Of a DNA stretch of 64,000 nucleotides, positions 1-8,276 are shown piece after piece (positions within the stretch are counted from its first letter, which is position 1; each line of letters begins with the position of its first letter). The stretch covers positions 186,001-250,000 of the forward strand of contig CALUVT010000003.1 in assembly GCA_944324345.1 (NCBI GenBank), in the 5' to 3' direction. The notes under the pieces were generated by a model, which saw only the letters and a list, made by a program, of their open reading frames with translations, was not told where the DNA came from and ran no database searches. The DNA is from Candidatus Gastranaerophilales bacterium (GTDB lineage: Bacteria; Cyanobacteriota; Vampirovibrionia; Gastranaerophilales; Gastranaerophilaceae). The position numbers and the translations under genes are program-made.

Positions 1-1
1 A

Positions 2-364
2 CTTTCTACTGTAAAAAAACTGTTCTTGGAATCAGAATTATACAAAAAACCTGCAAATGCAATAAAAAAACAATATAATAAATTTGCCGAAACAAAATTT
101 GGAAAATCCTTTACAAAATACTTTGGAATTTTTAAAGAAGGTGCAAAAAAGATTTACTTAAAAGTTAAAAATTCTGTTAAGTCTTTATGGACCAGAGCAA
201 AAGCTGTAAAGAACGAAACATACGAAAAAGCTGCCGTAAATACAGTTGGAGTTGCAGGAGGTGCAGCATCAGGTATTACCGCTTTAAAAGAAACTCAAGA
301 AAAGAATAAAAGGGATGAAGAATCAAATGCCGATGTCGAAGAATTCCCAGGAGTAGATGAATAA
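2..364 (+). CDS. Hypothetical Lys/Ala-rich small protein (5' end outside window)
   Basis: The frame is open from the left edge to a TAA at 362-364, so the true start probably lies outside the window; a TTG at 26 is the only early in-window start and is not convincing. The visible 120 residues are rich in Lys and Ala. A helical stretch with KSLWTRAKAV is followed by a short Gly/Ala-rich segment (GVAGGAASGI) and an acidic tail. I recognise no family. The next gene overlaps its 3' end and has similar composition, so the two are probably co-translated. The weakly hydrophobic segment could contact a membrane, but this is a guess. Confidence 0.55.
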   Translation, partial: LSTVKKLFLESELYKKPANAIKKQYNKFAETKFGKSFTKYFGIFKEGAKKIYLKVKNSVKSLWTRAKAVKNETYEKAAVNTVGVAGGAASGITALKETQEKNKRDEESNADVEEFPGVDE

Positions 365-857
365 TATGCATGTAAACTTTGATAGTAAAATTGCATATAG
401 TGCAAATACTCAAGCTTCTGGCAACAAAAGCAAAAATGACGCTAAAAAAGATGTTGTAACAGGCGGAGGAGCAATAGCTGCAACTGCCACCACTGTTAGA
501 ACAAGAGCAGCAAGATCCGGATTTGATATGTTTAATTCTGCAAAAAAAGTTTCCGAAGGGATGAAAGGTGTTACCCAAGCAACAAAAGCAACAGCTAATG
601 TTGCAAAACAGACCAAAAGCCTTTGGGGGAAAGTTGTAGAAAATGCTAAATGGGCTAAAGGAGAAATTCTTAGCTGGGGAACAAGATTTAAAAATGTAAG
701 ATTTGTCAAAAATATTATAAAGAGCCCAATATTCAGAGGCACAGCAAGTGCTTTAGGTTACGGATTCGGGCTTGTAACATTAATTTCCGGGCTTTCTGAT
801 ATTACAAAAGTTACCACAGAAGCTATAGAAGGCAAACTTTTACATAACGAAGATTAA
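357..857 (+). CDS. Hypothetical protein with C-terminal hydrophobic segment
   Basis: A 166-residue protein whose ATG at 357 overlaps the end of the previous gene. A second ATG at 366 is as likely, because the AGGAG at 349-353 lies only 3 nt from the first ATG but 12 nt from the second. The sequence has a polar N-terminus, a Gly/Ala/Thr-rich stretch (TGGGAIAATATT), Lys-rich helices containing a KSLWGK motif also seen in the upstream protein, and a C-terminal hydrophobic segment (ALGYGFGLVTLISGL). No family is recognised. Shared composition and overlap with its neighbour suggest a two-gene unit of related, possibly membrane-associated proteins. Confidence 0.6.
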   Translation: MNNMHVNFDSKIAYSANTQASGNKSKNDAKKDVVTGGGAIAATATTVRTRAARSGFDMFNSAKKVSEGMKGVTQATKATANVAKQTKSLWGKVVENAKWAKGEILSWGTRFKNVRFVKNIIKSPIFRGTASALGYGFGLVTLISGLSDITKVTTEAIEGKLLHNED

Positions 858-863
858 TAAACA

Positions 864-892
864 TTGTTAAATATCTAAAATCGTGCTAAGCT
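864..892 (+). promoter_or_regulatory. Possible promoter of folP, leaderless
   Basis: TTGTTA at 864-869 and TAAGCT at 887-892 are 17 bp apart, and a TG dinucleotide (extended -10) precedes the second box. The ATG at 899 lies 6 nt after the -10 box, so transcription could begin at that codon. The -10 matches the consensus poorly, so this is tentative. Confidence 0.3.
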
Positions 893-2041
893 ATGCTTAT
901 GCACGATTTTGTTTTAAGAGAATTAAAAAACACAAATACAGAAGAAGAATTAAGAAGAGTCGGTTTTGATAAGTCTTATGCTAACAGAGCTGTTAAAAAA
1001 TTTGAATATAAAAATATAAAAATATATTCTCTGACACCGGCACAAGCCAATATTCTTAAACAAACCGCAATTTCTGTAGGAGCAGATTGTGCAACACATA
1101 GAGAGGTAATTACAGGTAGTATCGAAAAATCAAATTGCATACTTGGAGGAAGTACCTCTGAAATAAAAAAAATTGCAGAAAAATTAAAATTCCAGCCATT
1201 TGGACTAAAAGAACTTGGAGAAAAACTTATATTTTTGACTGACGGAGGACCAAAAAGTAATAACATATGCAAAATTGTTGGAATACTTAATCTGACGGAT
1301 AATTCATTTTCAGATGGAGGTATGTACAATGATTTTGAAAAGGCAAAGAATCATCTTCTTGAAATGATTGAAGATGGGGCAGACATAATTGACATTGGTG
1401 CGGAATCGACAAAACCTTATTCATCGGCAGTTAGTGCAAGTGACCAGTTAAAGAAACTTTTGCCAATAATAGAATTTGCAAAGGGAAAAACTAAAATCTC
1501 CGTGGATACGAGAGACTCCCAGGTTGCACAAGAGTGTTTAAACGCCGGTGCTGATATTATAAATGACGTTTCTGGTTTTGATTATGATGAAAAAATGGCA
1601 GATATAATTTCAAGATATAATGCAACTGTGATTATTCAACATTCAAAAGGTTCTCCGGATATTATGCAGGATTCGCCAAATTATGATGATGCTATAGAAG
1701 AGATTTTTCTATCGTTAAAAAATAAAATTGATATGGCACATTCAAAAGGAATAGAAAAAATAATCATTGATCCCGGTATAGGTTTTGGGAAGACGAGAGA
1801 AAACAATTTTGAAATAATAAAACGGATAGAAGAATTTAAAACTCTCGGATGTCCTATTATGCTTGGAATATCCAGAAAAAGTTTACTTGATATGCAAAAT
1901 AGCGATAATCATACCAAAGATATTTATACAACCGCACTTAATACCTTAGCAATAGAGCACGGGGTAGATTTTATACGTGTTCATAATGTAAAAATGCACA
2001 AACCCCTGATTGATTTGATGAAAATGTTTGTGTTAAAATAA
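893..2041 (+). CDS. folP: Dihydropteroate synthase with N-terminal extension
   Basis: FolP joins p-aminobenzoate to dihydropterin pyrophosphate in folate synthesis. The catalytic TIM-barrel starts near residue 124 and shows the family signatures GILNLTDNSFSDGG, GAESTKPYS, INDVSG, IIDPGIGFGKT, GISRKS and RVHNVK. At 382 residues it is about 100 longer than a typical bacterial FolP. The extra N-terminal part (about residues 1-120) has no recognised domain and ends in Gly-Gly-rich GGSTSEIKKI and an FLTDGG loop. Two in-frame ATGs (893 and 899) are possible; no Shine-Dalgarno sequence precedes either, and a possible promoter places the RNA start at 899. No other folate gene is adjacent. Confidence 0.93.
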   Translation: MLMHDFVLRELKNTNTEEELRRVGFDKSYANRAVKKFEYKNIKIYSLTPAQANILKQTAISVGADCATHREVITGSIEKSNCILGGSTSEIKKIAEKLKFQPFGLKELGEKLIFLTDGGPKSNNICKIVGILNLTDNSFSDGGMYNDFEKAKNHLLEMIEDGADIIDIGAESTKPYSSAVSASDQLKKLLPIIEFAKGKTKISVDTRDSQVAQECLNAGADIINDVSGFDYDEKMADIISRYNATVIIQHSKGSPDIMQDSPNYDDAIEEIFLSLKNKIDMAHSKGIEKIIIDPGIGFGKTRENNFEIIKRIEEFKTLGCPIMLGISRKSLLDMQNSDNHTKDIYTTALNTLAIEHGVDFIRVHNVKMHKPLIDLMKMFVLK

Positions 2042-2113
2042 AGTAGCACTAAGATATAAGACAAGTGCCAATAAAAAATCTTATTATATCAGTTAATACT
2101 ACTAGGAGATATT

Positions 2114-3556
2114 ATGGAAGACTTAAGAGATAAATACGAAGTTGTTATAGGCTTAGAAGTTCACGCACAGTTAAAAACAAAGTCAAAAATATTTGCACCG
2201 GATGGATGTGAGTTCGGTAAAGAACCAAATTCGGAAACAAGTCCGATTACTTTGGGTATGCCTGGCGTTTTGCCTGTATTGAATAAAGAAGCCGTTAATA
2301 TGGGGATTTTAACGGGTCTTGCACTTAATTGCGAAATTCCTGAAAGATGCAAATTTGATAGAAAACAATATTTTTATCCTGATCTTCCTAAAGGTTATCA
2401 AATATCTCAATATGATGAACCCATTTGTATTAACGGATACTTGGATGTAAAAGGTAAAAGAATAGGAATTACACGTGCTCACTTAGAAGAAGATGCCGGC
2501 AAATTAGTTCACGCAGGTGCTGATGGACTCGCTGGGTCTTCATATTCCCTTGTTGACTTAAACAGAGCCGGAACTCCTCTTTTGGAAATCGTATCAGAAC
2601 CTGATATGAGATCTTCTGAAGAAGCTAGAAATTACATGGAAGAATTAAGAAATATCGTACGTTATATAGGGGTTTGCGACGGAAACCTTGAAGAAGGCTC
2701 AATGAGATGTGACGCAAATATTTCTATTATGCCTAAAGGTTCAAAGGAATTTGGAACACGTGCCGAAATTAAGAACGTAAACAGTTTTTCAGCACTTCAA
2801 AGGGCTATTGAATACGAAATTGACAGACAAATTGAAATAGTGGAAGAAGGCGGTAAAGTTGTTCAAGAAACAAGATTGTGGGATGACAATACAAGAGAAA
2901 CTCGCTCAATGAGGGGAAAAGAAGATGCTCATGATTACAGATATTTCCCGGAACCTGACTTGATGCCTTTAAAAATTTCAAGAGAATGGGTTGAAGAAAT
3001 TAGAGCAAAAATGCCGGAACTTCCTCAAGCTAAGCGTGAGCGTTATATGGGATTAGGTCTCAGTGAATATGACGCATCTGTAATTGTTGAACAGATGGGG
3101 CTGGCTCTTTTCTTTGACGAAGTTTTGAAACTTGGGGCATCTCCAAAAATCGCAGTCAACTTTATAATGGGCGAAATTGCTGCTTACTTAAAAGAAGAAA
3201 AACTTGAAATTACAGAAACAAAATTGACACCTGAAAATTTGGCAGAATTAATCAGCCTTATAGAAAAAAATACAATTTCAAATAACATTGGAAAACAAAT
3301 AATCATAGATATGATGAAAGATGGAACAAAGGCTTCTGAAATAGTTGAAAAAAGAGGCTTGAGCCAAATTTCAGACACAGGTGCAATTAAAGAGATTGCT
3401 CAAAAAGTTTGTGATGCTAATCCTAATCAGGTAACAGCATACAAAAATGGAAAAGTTCAATTATTGGGCTTCTTTGTTGGACAGGTCATGAAAGAAACAA
3501 AAGGTAGAGCTAATCCAAAAGCTGTAAACGAAATTTTAAAAGAAATATTAGGTTAA
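2114..3556 (+). CDS. gatB: Asp-tRNA(Asn)/Glu-tRNA(Gln) amidotransferase subunit B
   Basis: GatB is the tRNA-binding and kinase subunit of the GatCAB complex, which amidates Glu-tRNA(Gln) and/or Asp-tRNA(Asn). The 480 residues match the usual length. Conserved blocks include the N-terminal LEVHAQLKTKSKIF, KQYFYPDLPKGYQISQYD, HLEEDAGK and DLNRAGTPLLEIVSEPD, followed by the helical tail and YqeY-like C-terminal domain (about residues 340-480). The ATG at 2114 follows a good ribosome binding site (TAGGAGA). gatA and gatC are not in the window, so the complex is encoded at separate loci. Its presence implies that glutaminyl- or asparaginyl-tRNA is made indirectly in this organism. Confidence 0.97.
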   Translation: MEDLRDKYEVVIGLEVHAQLKTKSKIFAPDGCEFGKEPNSETSPITLGMPGVLPVLNKEAVNMGILTGLALNCEIPERCKFDRKQYFYPDLPKGYQISQYDEPICINGYLDVKGKRIGITRAHLEEDAGKLVHAGADGLAGSSYSLVDLNRAGTPLLEIVSEPDMRSSEEARNYMEELRNIVRYIGVCDGNLEEGSMRCDANISIMPKGSKEFGTRAEIKNVNSFSALQRAIEYEIDRQIEIVEEGGKVVQETRLWDDNTRETRSMRGKEDAHDYRYFPEPDLMPLKISREWVEEIRAKMPELPQAKRERYMGLGLSEYDASVIVEQMGLALFFDEVLKLGASPKIAVNFIMGEIAAYLKEEKLEITETKLTPENLAELISLIEKNTISNNIGKQIIIDMMKDGTKASEIVEKRGLSQISDTGAIKEIAQKVCDANPNQVTAYKNGKVQLLGFFVGQVMKETKGRANPKAVNEILKEILG

Positions 3557-3568
3557 GTAGAGAATATT

Positions 3569-4627
3569 ATGTTTTTACATACTCAAAAAGCAACTTGTAT
3601 GGAGAAAGAAATTTTTGAACAGGCAGAAGTGCTCAAAAATTTGCTAAGAACGCATGTAAATGACAACAATTACATTCTGTTTGATATTCCTGGCGATATC
3701 AATAAGATTGTGCTTGTCGCAAGCGGTTCTTCATACCATTGTGCAAGATATAGTGCAGATTTATTTGGAAATGTCGCAGGTATTGAGGCTCGTGCAATAT
3801 ATTCAAGCGAATTCTTGCTAAAATCTACCGTTCCTCATGACACTGATATATTGTACGTTTTTATAACACAGTCAGGAGAAACTTCAGATACAAATTCTGC
3901 CTTGAAAAAGGCTAAAGAACTTGGAATGAGAACTCTTGCCATTACAAATAAAAAAGGATCAACTATATGGGAGGCAGCGGATTTTAAAATCGACTGTCAC
4001 GCAGGAGAAGAAAAAAGCATAGCTGCGACTAAATCTCTAACTGCACAAATGCTTTGCTGCACACTTCTGGTGCTAAAATATGCTGCACACAAAGGAATTG
4101 AAATATCAAATTACATAAACGAATTAAAATCTCTGCCGGCATTTGTAGAAAAGACATACTTGCTTCATCCGCAAATAAAAGAAATGGCAAAACTTTTGTC
4201 AAAATACAAAAACATTGTGATAACAGCAGATGGAATATCTTATGCCATAGCAAAAGAAGCCTCTTTAAAAATCAAAGAAACATCATACATAAATGTTTAT
4301 TCCAATATTTTAGGAGAATTTATGCATGGTCATGTTGCTATTTTGAACAACAAGCCTGCTATGATACATATAGCAGTGGAAGAATTAAGTTATACCGCAA
4401 TCAAGAATTTAAACAAAATAGAAGAAGATTACAATCCGCCGCTATTCATAATCGGCTACACAAACGATAAGATAAAAACTAAATATCACATAGACATAAA
4501 TTGCGAAAGTGAAATAGTAAAATCATTCTGCATAATTGTAATAAGCCAAATTCTTGCACTTGAAACAGCCCTTTCTCTGGGCAGAAACGTCGATAAGCCA
4601 CACGGTTTAAACAAAGTTGTAAATTAA
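3569..4627 (+). CDS. SIS-domain sugar isomerase/deaminase-like protein (GlmS C-terminal type)
   Basis: The 352 residues correspond to the isomerase half of glucosamine-6-phosphate synthase: two SIS domains with no N-terminal glutaminase. The start CMEKEIFEQAEVLK matches the linker segment of GlmS, followed by VASGSSYHCARYSADL and ITQSGETSDT (sugar-phosphate binding), EKSIAATKSLTAQ and KETSYINVYSNILGEFMHG in the second domain. Free SIS pairs of this kind include AgaS/FrlB-like aldose-ketose isomerases and deaminases acting on phosphosugars, so the exact substrate is uncertain. It lies 12 nt after gatB on the same strand, which may be simple read-through. The region to the next, convergent gene is only about 50 bp. 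Confidence 0.85.
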   Translation: MFLHTQKATCMEKEIFEQAEVLKNLLRTHVNDNNYILFDIPGDINKIVLVASGSSYHCARYSADLFGNVAGIEARAIYSSEFLLKSTVPHDTDILYVFITQSGETSDTNSALKKAKELGMRTLAITNKKGSTIWEAADFKIDCHAGEEKSIAATKSLTAQMLCCTLLVLKYAAHKGIEISNYINELKSLPAFVEKTYLLHPQIKEMAKLLSKYKNIVITADGISYAIAKEASLKIKETSYINVYSNILGEFMHGHVAILNNKPAMIHIAVEELSYTAIKNLNKIEEDYNPPLFIIGYTNDKIKTKYHIDINCESEIVKSFCIIVISQILALETALSLGRNVDKPHGLNKVVN

Positions 4628-4678
4628 AATTGGCAAGACACTACCGAACATTCTTGCTAAATTTTACCAGAGACACTG

Positions 4679-5713
4679 CTAAAATTGTTTTAAGAATCTC
4701 TCATCATTGTTGAAGAAAAGTCTTATATCATCAACAGCATATTTTAGCATAGCGAGACGTTCAATCCCCATACCAAAAGCAAAACCGGAATAAACATCAG
4801 GGTCAATTCCAACGACTTTCAAAACATTCGGATCAACCATACCGCAGCCCAAAACTTCTAACCAGCCTGAACCTGAGCAAGTTCTGCAACCTTTACCTTC
4901 GCACATAATACACTGCACATCAACCTCTGCAGAAGGTTCTGTGAACGGGAAAAAGCTGCTACGAAAACGAGTCGGACGGCTTGATCCAAAATAAATTCTT
5001 ATAAATTCATTCAAAACACCCTTTAAATCACCAAAAGTAATGTCCTTATCAACATAAAGACCTTCTATCTGGTGGAATAAATTATTTTTACGAGCATTTA
5101 TATTTTCATTTCTGTAAACCCTACCCGGTGAAATTACTCTAATAGGAGGGTTTTTCCCTTCCATTGCATGAATTTGGGCTCCTGAAGTTTGGCTTCTTAA
5201 AACTACATTCTTTGCAATTTCCGTATAAAAAGTATCCTGAACATCTCGTGCCGGATGATCTTTGGGAACATTTAAAGCATCGAAATTATAATATTCTGTT
5301 TCCACCTCAGGAGATTGTTCTTGAGGAATAACAGAGAAACCTAAACTTTGGAATATTGCAACAATCTCATTTGTAGTAGTTGTTAGCGGATGAACTTTTC
5401 CCACTGGAGTATATTTTCCAGGAAGAGTAATATCAATCCTCTCGGTTAACAACTTTGCGTTTAACTCTTTACGATAAAATTCTGAATATTTTTCTTTCAA
5501 AGCACTTTCGAGTTTTTGAGTAATTTCATTTGCAAGCGAACCTATAACCCTTTTGTCTTCATCCGACAAATTTTTGAGATTTTTCTTAATCTCATTAAAC
5601 TCTCCCTTACGGCTCAAATATTTTGCCCTTATTTCATCAATATCTGAAATTTTTGAAGCTTTTTCTAAATCTTCCGTTGCATTTTTATATATCGTTTCGA
5701 GTTGTTCTTTCAT
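4679..5713 (-). CDS. pheS: Phenylalanyl-tRNA synthetase alpha subunit
   Basis: PheS is the catalytic alpha subunit of the PheST heterotetramer. The sequence has the N-terminal coiled coil (about residues 1-90), class II motif 2 around SPGRVYRNENINARKNN, a Cys-rich CIMCEGKGCRTC knuckle found in many bacterial PheS proteins, and motif 3 GFAFGMGIERLAMLKY. I start it at the ATG at 5713, which follows GAGGA at good spacing; the open frame runs 10 codons further upstream but lacks a ribosome site there. It is the last gene of a leftward kdsA-MBL hydrolase-pheS unit. pheT, often adjacent, is not in this window. Confidence 0.97.
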   Translation of the reverse strand: MKEQLETIYKNATEDLEKASKISDIDEIRAKYLSRKGEFNEIKKNLKNLSDEDKRVIGSLANEITQKLESALKEKYSEFYRKELNAKLLTERIDITLPGKYTPVGKVHPLTTTTNEIVAIFQSLGFSVIPQEQSPEVETEYYNFDALNVPKDHPARDVQDTFYTEIAKNVVLRSQTSGAQIHAMEGKNPPIRVISPGRVYRNENINARKNNLFHQIEGLYVDKDITFGDLKGVLNEFIRIYFGSSRPTRFRSSFFPFTEPSAEVDVQCIMCEGKGCRTCSGSGWLEVLGCGMVDPNVLKVVGIDPDVYSGFAFGMGIERLAMLKYAVDDIRLFFNNDERFLKQF

Positions 5714-5751
5714 ATTAAATCCTCGTTTCGCTTTATATACCAAATAAATTA

Positions 5752-6369
5752 CTAAATTAATTCATTATACTGTTTTTCATGTTCAATTGTTGTCATAGGA
5801 CCATGGCCTGGGTATACCTTCGTATCATCTGGAAGTTTGAATAATTTATTCTTTATGCTATCTGACAATTTTTCAAAACTTCCGCCGGTAAGATCCGTTC
5901 TTCCAACACTTTCTCTAAATAAAGTATCGCCCGAAAACAAGTTGCCGTCAACAAGATAACAAACACCACCTTCTGTATGACCGGGTGTTGTAATAACTTT
6001 TATCACCATATCCCCGACTTGAATTATATCATTATCCTCAACAAATTTTTCATAAACAGGCGGTTTTGAATCCGGCTGATTAAACATTCTTGTAAATTCA
6101 TTTATATTATCAGACAATACTAAATCATTTTTATTTATAACAGCTTGTGCATCTAATGCTTCTTTTAAATTGTTCAACCCCATAATATGGTCAAAATGTC
6201 CATGAGTTAACAAAATAAAATTCACATCCGCACCAGTCTCTTTTACCGCATCCTCAATTTCCGGTATCAAAGCAGTTGCATCAATCAATACAGCCTGTTT
6301 TGTTTTTTCATCTACAAGAAGATAAATATTATTTTCTAAAGGGCCTGTAACAAATCTTTTTATAATCAT
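5752..6369 (-). CDS. MBL-fold metal-dependent hydrolase (glyoxalase II-like)
   Basis: A 205-residue metallo-beta-lactamase-fold hydrolase. The metal-binding THGHFDH motif lies near residue 55, TPGHTEGG near 125, SGDTLF near 145 and the final YPGHGP His near 188. The layout matches the YcbL/glyoxalase II-like single-domain hydrolases that cleave thioesters such as S-lactoylglutathione or related substrates; the substrate here cannot be read from sequence. It starts 2 nt after kdsA ends and is followed by pheS, so these three genes are probably cotranscribed. The protein is soluble with no signal peptide, so it should act in the cytoplasm. Confidence 0.9.
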   Translation of the reverse strand: MIIKRFVTGPLENNIYLLVDEKTKQAVLIDATALIPEIEDAVKETGADVNFILLTHGHFDHIMGLNNLKEALDAQAVINKNDLVLSDNINEFTRMFNQPDSKPPVYEKFVEDNDIIQVGDMVIKVITTPGHTEGGVCYLVDGNLFSGDTLFRESVGRTDLTGGSFEKLSDSIKNKLFKLPDDTKVYPGHGPMTTIEHEKQYNELI

Positions 6370-6371
6370 AT

Positions 6372-7193
6372 TTATTTATGCACCAACTTAAAAATTTCAT
6401 TACAAATACTAAATAATTCTTCTGCCTTATCCAAAGCTACCATGTTTGGTCCGTCGCATTTTGCTCTATCAGGATCAGGATGAACTTCAAAGAAAAGGAC
6501 ATTTGCACCTGCAGCAACAGCAGCTTTTGCCAACGTTGGGACAAATCTTCTATCCCCACCGGAACATGAACCCTGAGCTCCAGGGAGTTGAACACTATGA
6601 GTAGCATCAAAAACAACTGGATAACCGAATGTCTGCATAATAGGAATAGCCCTAAAATCCACAACTAAATTGTTATAACCAAAAGAACATCCTCTATCGG
6701 TTAACAAAATCTTATCATTTCCGCTATCTTCAACCTTTTTGACTAAAGTTCCCATTTGTTCAGGGGCAAGGAACTGGCCTTTTTTAATATTCACAATTTT
6801 TCCTGTTTTTGCAGCAGCTACAAGCAAATCAGTTTGTCTGCAAAGAAAAGCAGGGATTTGCAAAATATCCGCAACTTTACTGACAGGTTCAGCCTGATCA
6901 GGAGTGTGAATATCAGTAACTATAGGTACATCAAATCTATCTTTGACAGATTTTAACATTTCCAACCCCTTCTCCATTCCCGGTCCGCGGTAGGAATGAA
7001 TTGAGGATCTGTTAGCCTTGTCAAAAGATGATTTAAACACATAATTTATACCTAATTTATCGGTAATTTCTTTTAATTTTTTTGCTGTAACATCAAGGAT
7101 TTCTTGACTTTCTGCAGCACAAGGGCCGGCAAGAATCGTAAGTTTATCGCCGCCAATTTCAAAGTCTCTCAATTTAATTTTCTTCATATCCAT
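6372..7193 (-). CDS. kdsA: 3-deoxy-8-phosphooctulonate synthase (KDO-8-P synthase)
   Basis: KdsA condenses phosphoenolpyruvate with arabinose 5-phosphate to KDO-8-phosphate, the precursor of the KDO sugar in lipopolysaccharide. The 273 residues match the family length. Motifs include [11 protein letters not shown] at the N-terminus, [38 protein letters not shown] and [11 protein letters not shown]. The start could be either ATG of MDMKK. Its presence argues for an outer membrane with LPS. It is first in a leftward unit with the MBL hydrolase and pheS. No other KDO or lipid A gene is in the window. Confidence 0.97.
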   Translation of the reverse strand: MDMKKIKLRDFEIGGDKLTILAGPCAAESQEILDVTAKKLKEITDKLGINYVFKSSFDKANRSSIHSYRGPGMEKGLEMLKSVKDRFDVPIVTDIHTPDQAEPVSKVADILQIPAFLCRQTDLLVAAAKTGKIVNIKKGQFLAPEQMGTLVKKVEDSGNDKILLTDRGCSFGYNNLVVDFRAIPIMQTFGYPVVFDATHSVQLPGAQGSCSGGDRRFVPTLAKAAVAAGANVLFFEVHPDPDRAKCDGPNMVALDKAEELFSICNEIFKLVHK

Positions 7194-7245
7194 AGCTTAA
7201 TTATATTCAAAATATAACTGAATTACAAGCACTAAGATAAGCTAA

Positions 7246-7347
7246 TTATTCAAGCAAGTATTTTGCAGAACAACATACACCAGACATAACCTCTCCTTCA
7301 CCAGCCTGCACTGCAAGATAAATTTCTGTTATTTGTTTGTTTTTTCG
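7246..7347 (-). pseudogene. Possible C-terminal remnant of a pilin-like gene
   Basis: Between kdsA and the pilin-like gene at 7369-8064 there is an open stretch with no plausible start, reading EIYLAVQAGEG...GVCCSAKYLLE before a TAA at 7246-7248. Its ending resembles the last residues (CAFKYLLE) of the intact pilin-like protein at 17392-18156. It lies directly downstream of the other pilin gene on the same strand. I read it as the tail of a decayed second pilin copy, but the match is short. Confidence 0.35.
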
Positions 7348-7368
7348 CTATTTTAAAGAATTAATTTA

Positions 7369-8064
7369 TCAAAACCAAAACCTTGAATAATCACTATCTT
7401 CATCTACACTCTTATTTCGGAGTATATTTCGTGGAAGGCGACCACCTTTTTCTACAATACTACAAAACTCATCTGTCAAAAAAATATGGGGATCTGAGGA
7501 TAGATAATCTCTATGTTTAGATAACATCAGAAAAAATACATCATACCCCCATTTATTAGGACCTTTTAAACCATTTATATCAAAAACCATTATAGGCAGA
7601 AAGTTCATACCGACTATTGCCCCATCTTTGGTTGAATATCTTTCTGATTGGCTTGAAGCGTAATAATCATAAGAACAGGCAACATTAACTGTTCTACCAC
7701 CTTGAGCTAAAACGTCTTCCTTTTTAGTATAACTGTAGTCCACACCTGTTTTAATTTTTGTCAAACCAAGTGATGATACTAATGTATCTTTTAAAGCATT
7801 ACAATCATCTACTTCAGACTTATATGAAGTATCCCCAGAAGGGAAATACATATAACAAGAAGTAAGTCCCTGAGTCAAAACAGCATAGTTTATGGTATCT
7901 TGAAACGCAGAATATTGTTTTTTAAAAGCAACCTCGTAAGTCTTAAATTTATATTTTGTTACCAGCACTGGTAAGGTCAAAGCAGCTACAATCCCTATTA
8001 CTCCTAAAGTTATTAATACTTCTGCAAGGGTAAATCCTTGTTTTTTGGAATACTGGTATTCCAT
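7369..8064 (-). CDS. Type IV pilin-like protein (locus 1, downstream of G10 leader ORF)
   Basis: The protein has a class III prepilin signature: a short basic leader (MEYQYSKKQ), the cleavage site G/FTLAEV, and a hydrophobic helix (LITLGVIGIVAALTLPVL) that would pack in the pilus core. The secreted globular domain carries a loop DINGLKGPNKWGYDVF that recurs in three other pilin-like proteins here. The ATG at 8064 has only a weak ribosome site. Upstream, a short leader ORF with a good ribosome site contains a run of ten G, and one extra G would make that leader continuous with this gene. Pilin assembly genes (PilB/C/D) are not in the window. Major or minor pilin and type II pseudopilin roles remain possible. 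Confidence 0.85.
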   Translation of the reverse strand: MEYQYSKKQGFTLAEVLITLGVIGIVAALTLPVLVTKYKFKTYEVAFKKQYSAFQDTINYAVLTQGLTSCYMYFPSGDTSYKSEVDDCNALKDTLVSSLGLTKIKTGVDYSYTKKEDVLAQGGRTVNVACSYDYYASSQSERYSTKDGAIVGMNFLPIMVFDINGLKGPNKWGYDVFFLMLSKHRDYLSSDPHIFLTDEFCSIVEKGGRLPRNILRNKSVDEDSDYSRFWF

Positions 8065-8114
8065 AGCACCAACATCACTTTTGTTTGCATTTCGACTAGC
8101 CTTTAACTGTTTGG

Positions 8115-8165
8115 TTAAGCTCCGAGTGCCCCCCCCCCGAAGTTTTCAAAAATCTTTTCATTCAT
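8115..8165 (-). CDS. Leader ORF with G10 tract (locus 1)
   Basis: A 16-codon ORF, MNEKIFENFGGGALGA, starts at 8165 seven nt after AGAGGAG. The three Gly codons and one base of the next codon lie in a run of exactly ten G (C at 8129-8138 on the + strand). It stops at TAA 8115-8117, about 50 nt before the pilin ATG. With 11 G the frame would run without a stop through GGGGTRSLTKQLK and into the pilin start at 8064. The leader at 61.2 kb ends in the nearly identical FGGGALRA. Confidence 0.6.
   Translation of the reverse strand: MNEKIFENFGGGALGA
8129..8138 (-). repeat. G10 homopolymer, slippage-prone tract (locus 1)
   Basis: Ten consecutive C on the + strand (G on the transcribed strand). Flanks AGCT..GAGT on one side and GAA on the other are shared with the tracts at 55778-55787 and 61193-61202. 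I saw no other G/C run this long in the window. Confidence 0.9.
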
Positions 8166-8229
8166 AAATCCGCTCCTCTTTTGTATTACAACTACTTTAC
8201 TTTATCATATTCTTTTAGAATTTGCAACA

Positions 8230-8257
8230 AAAAAGCACCTTTTTGAAGGTGCTTTTT
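8230..8257 (-). terminator. Rho-independent terminator after rplA
   Basis: A perfect hairpin with stem AAGCACCTT / AAGGTGCTT and a short loop, flanked by T runs on both strands. It lies just past the rplA stop and would end the rpmG-secE-nusG-rplKA transcript. It also separates that operon from the pilin locus. Confidence 0.85.
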
Positions 8258-8276
8258 ATCTATTTACAATTACAAC

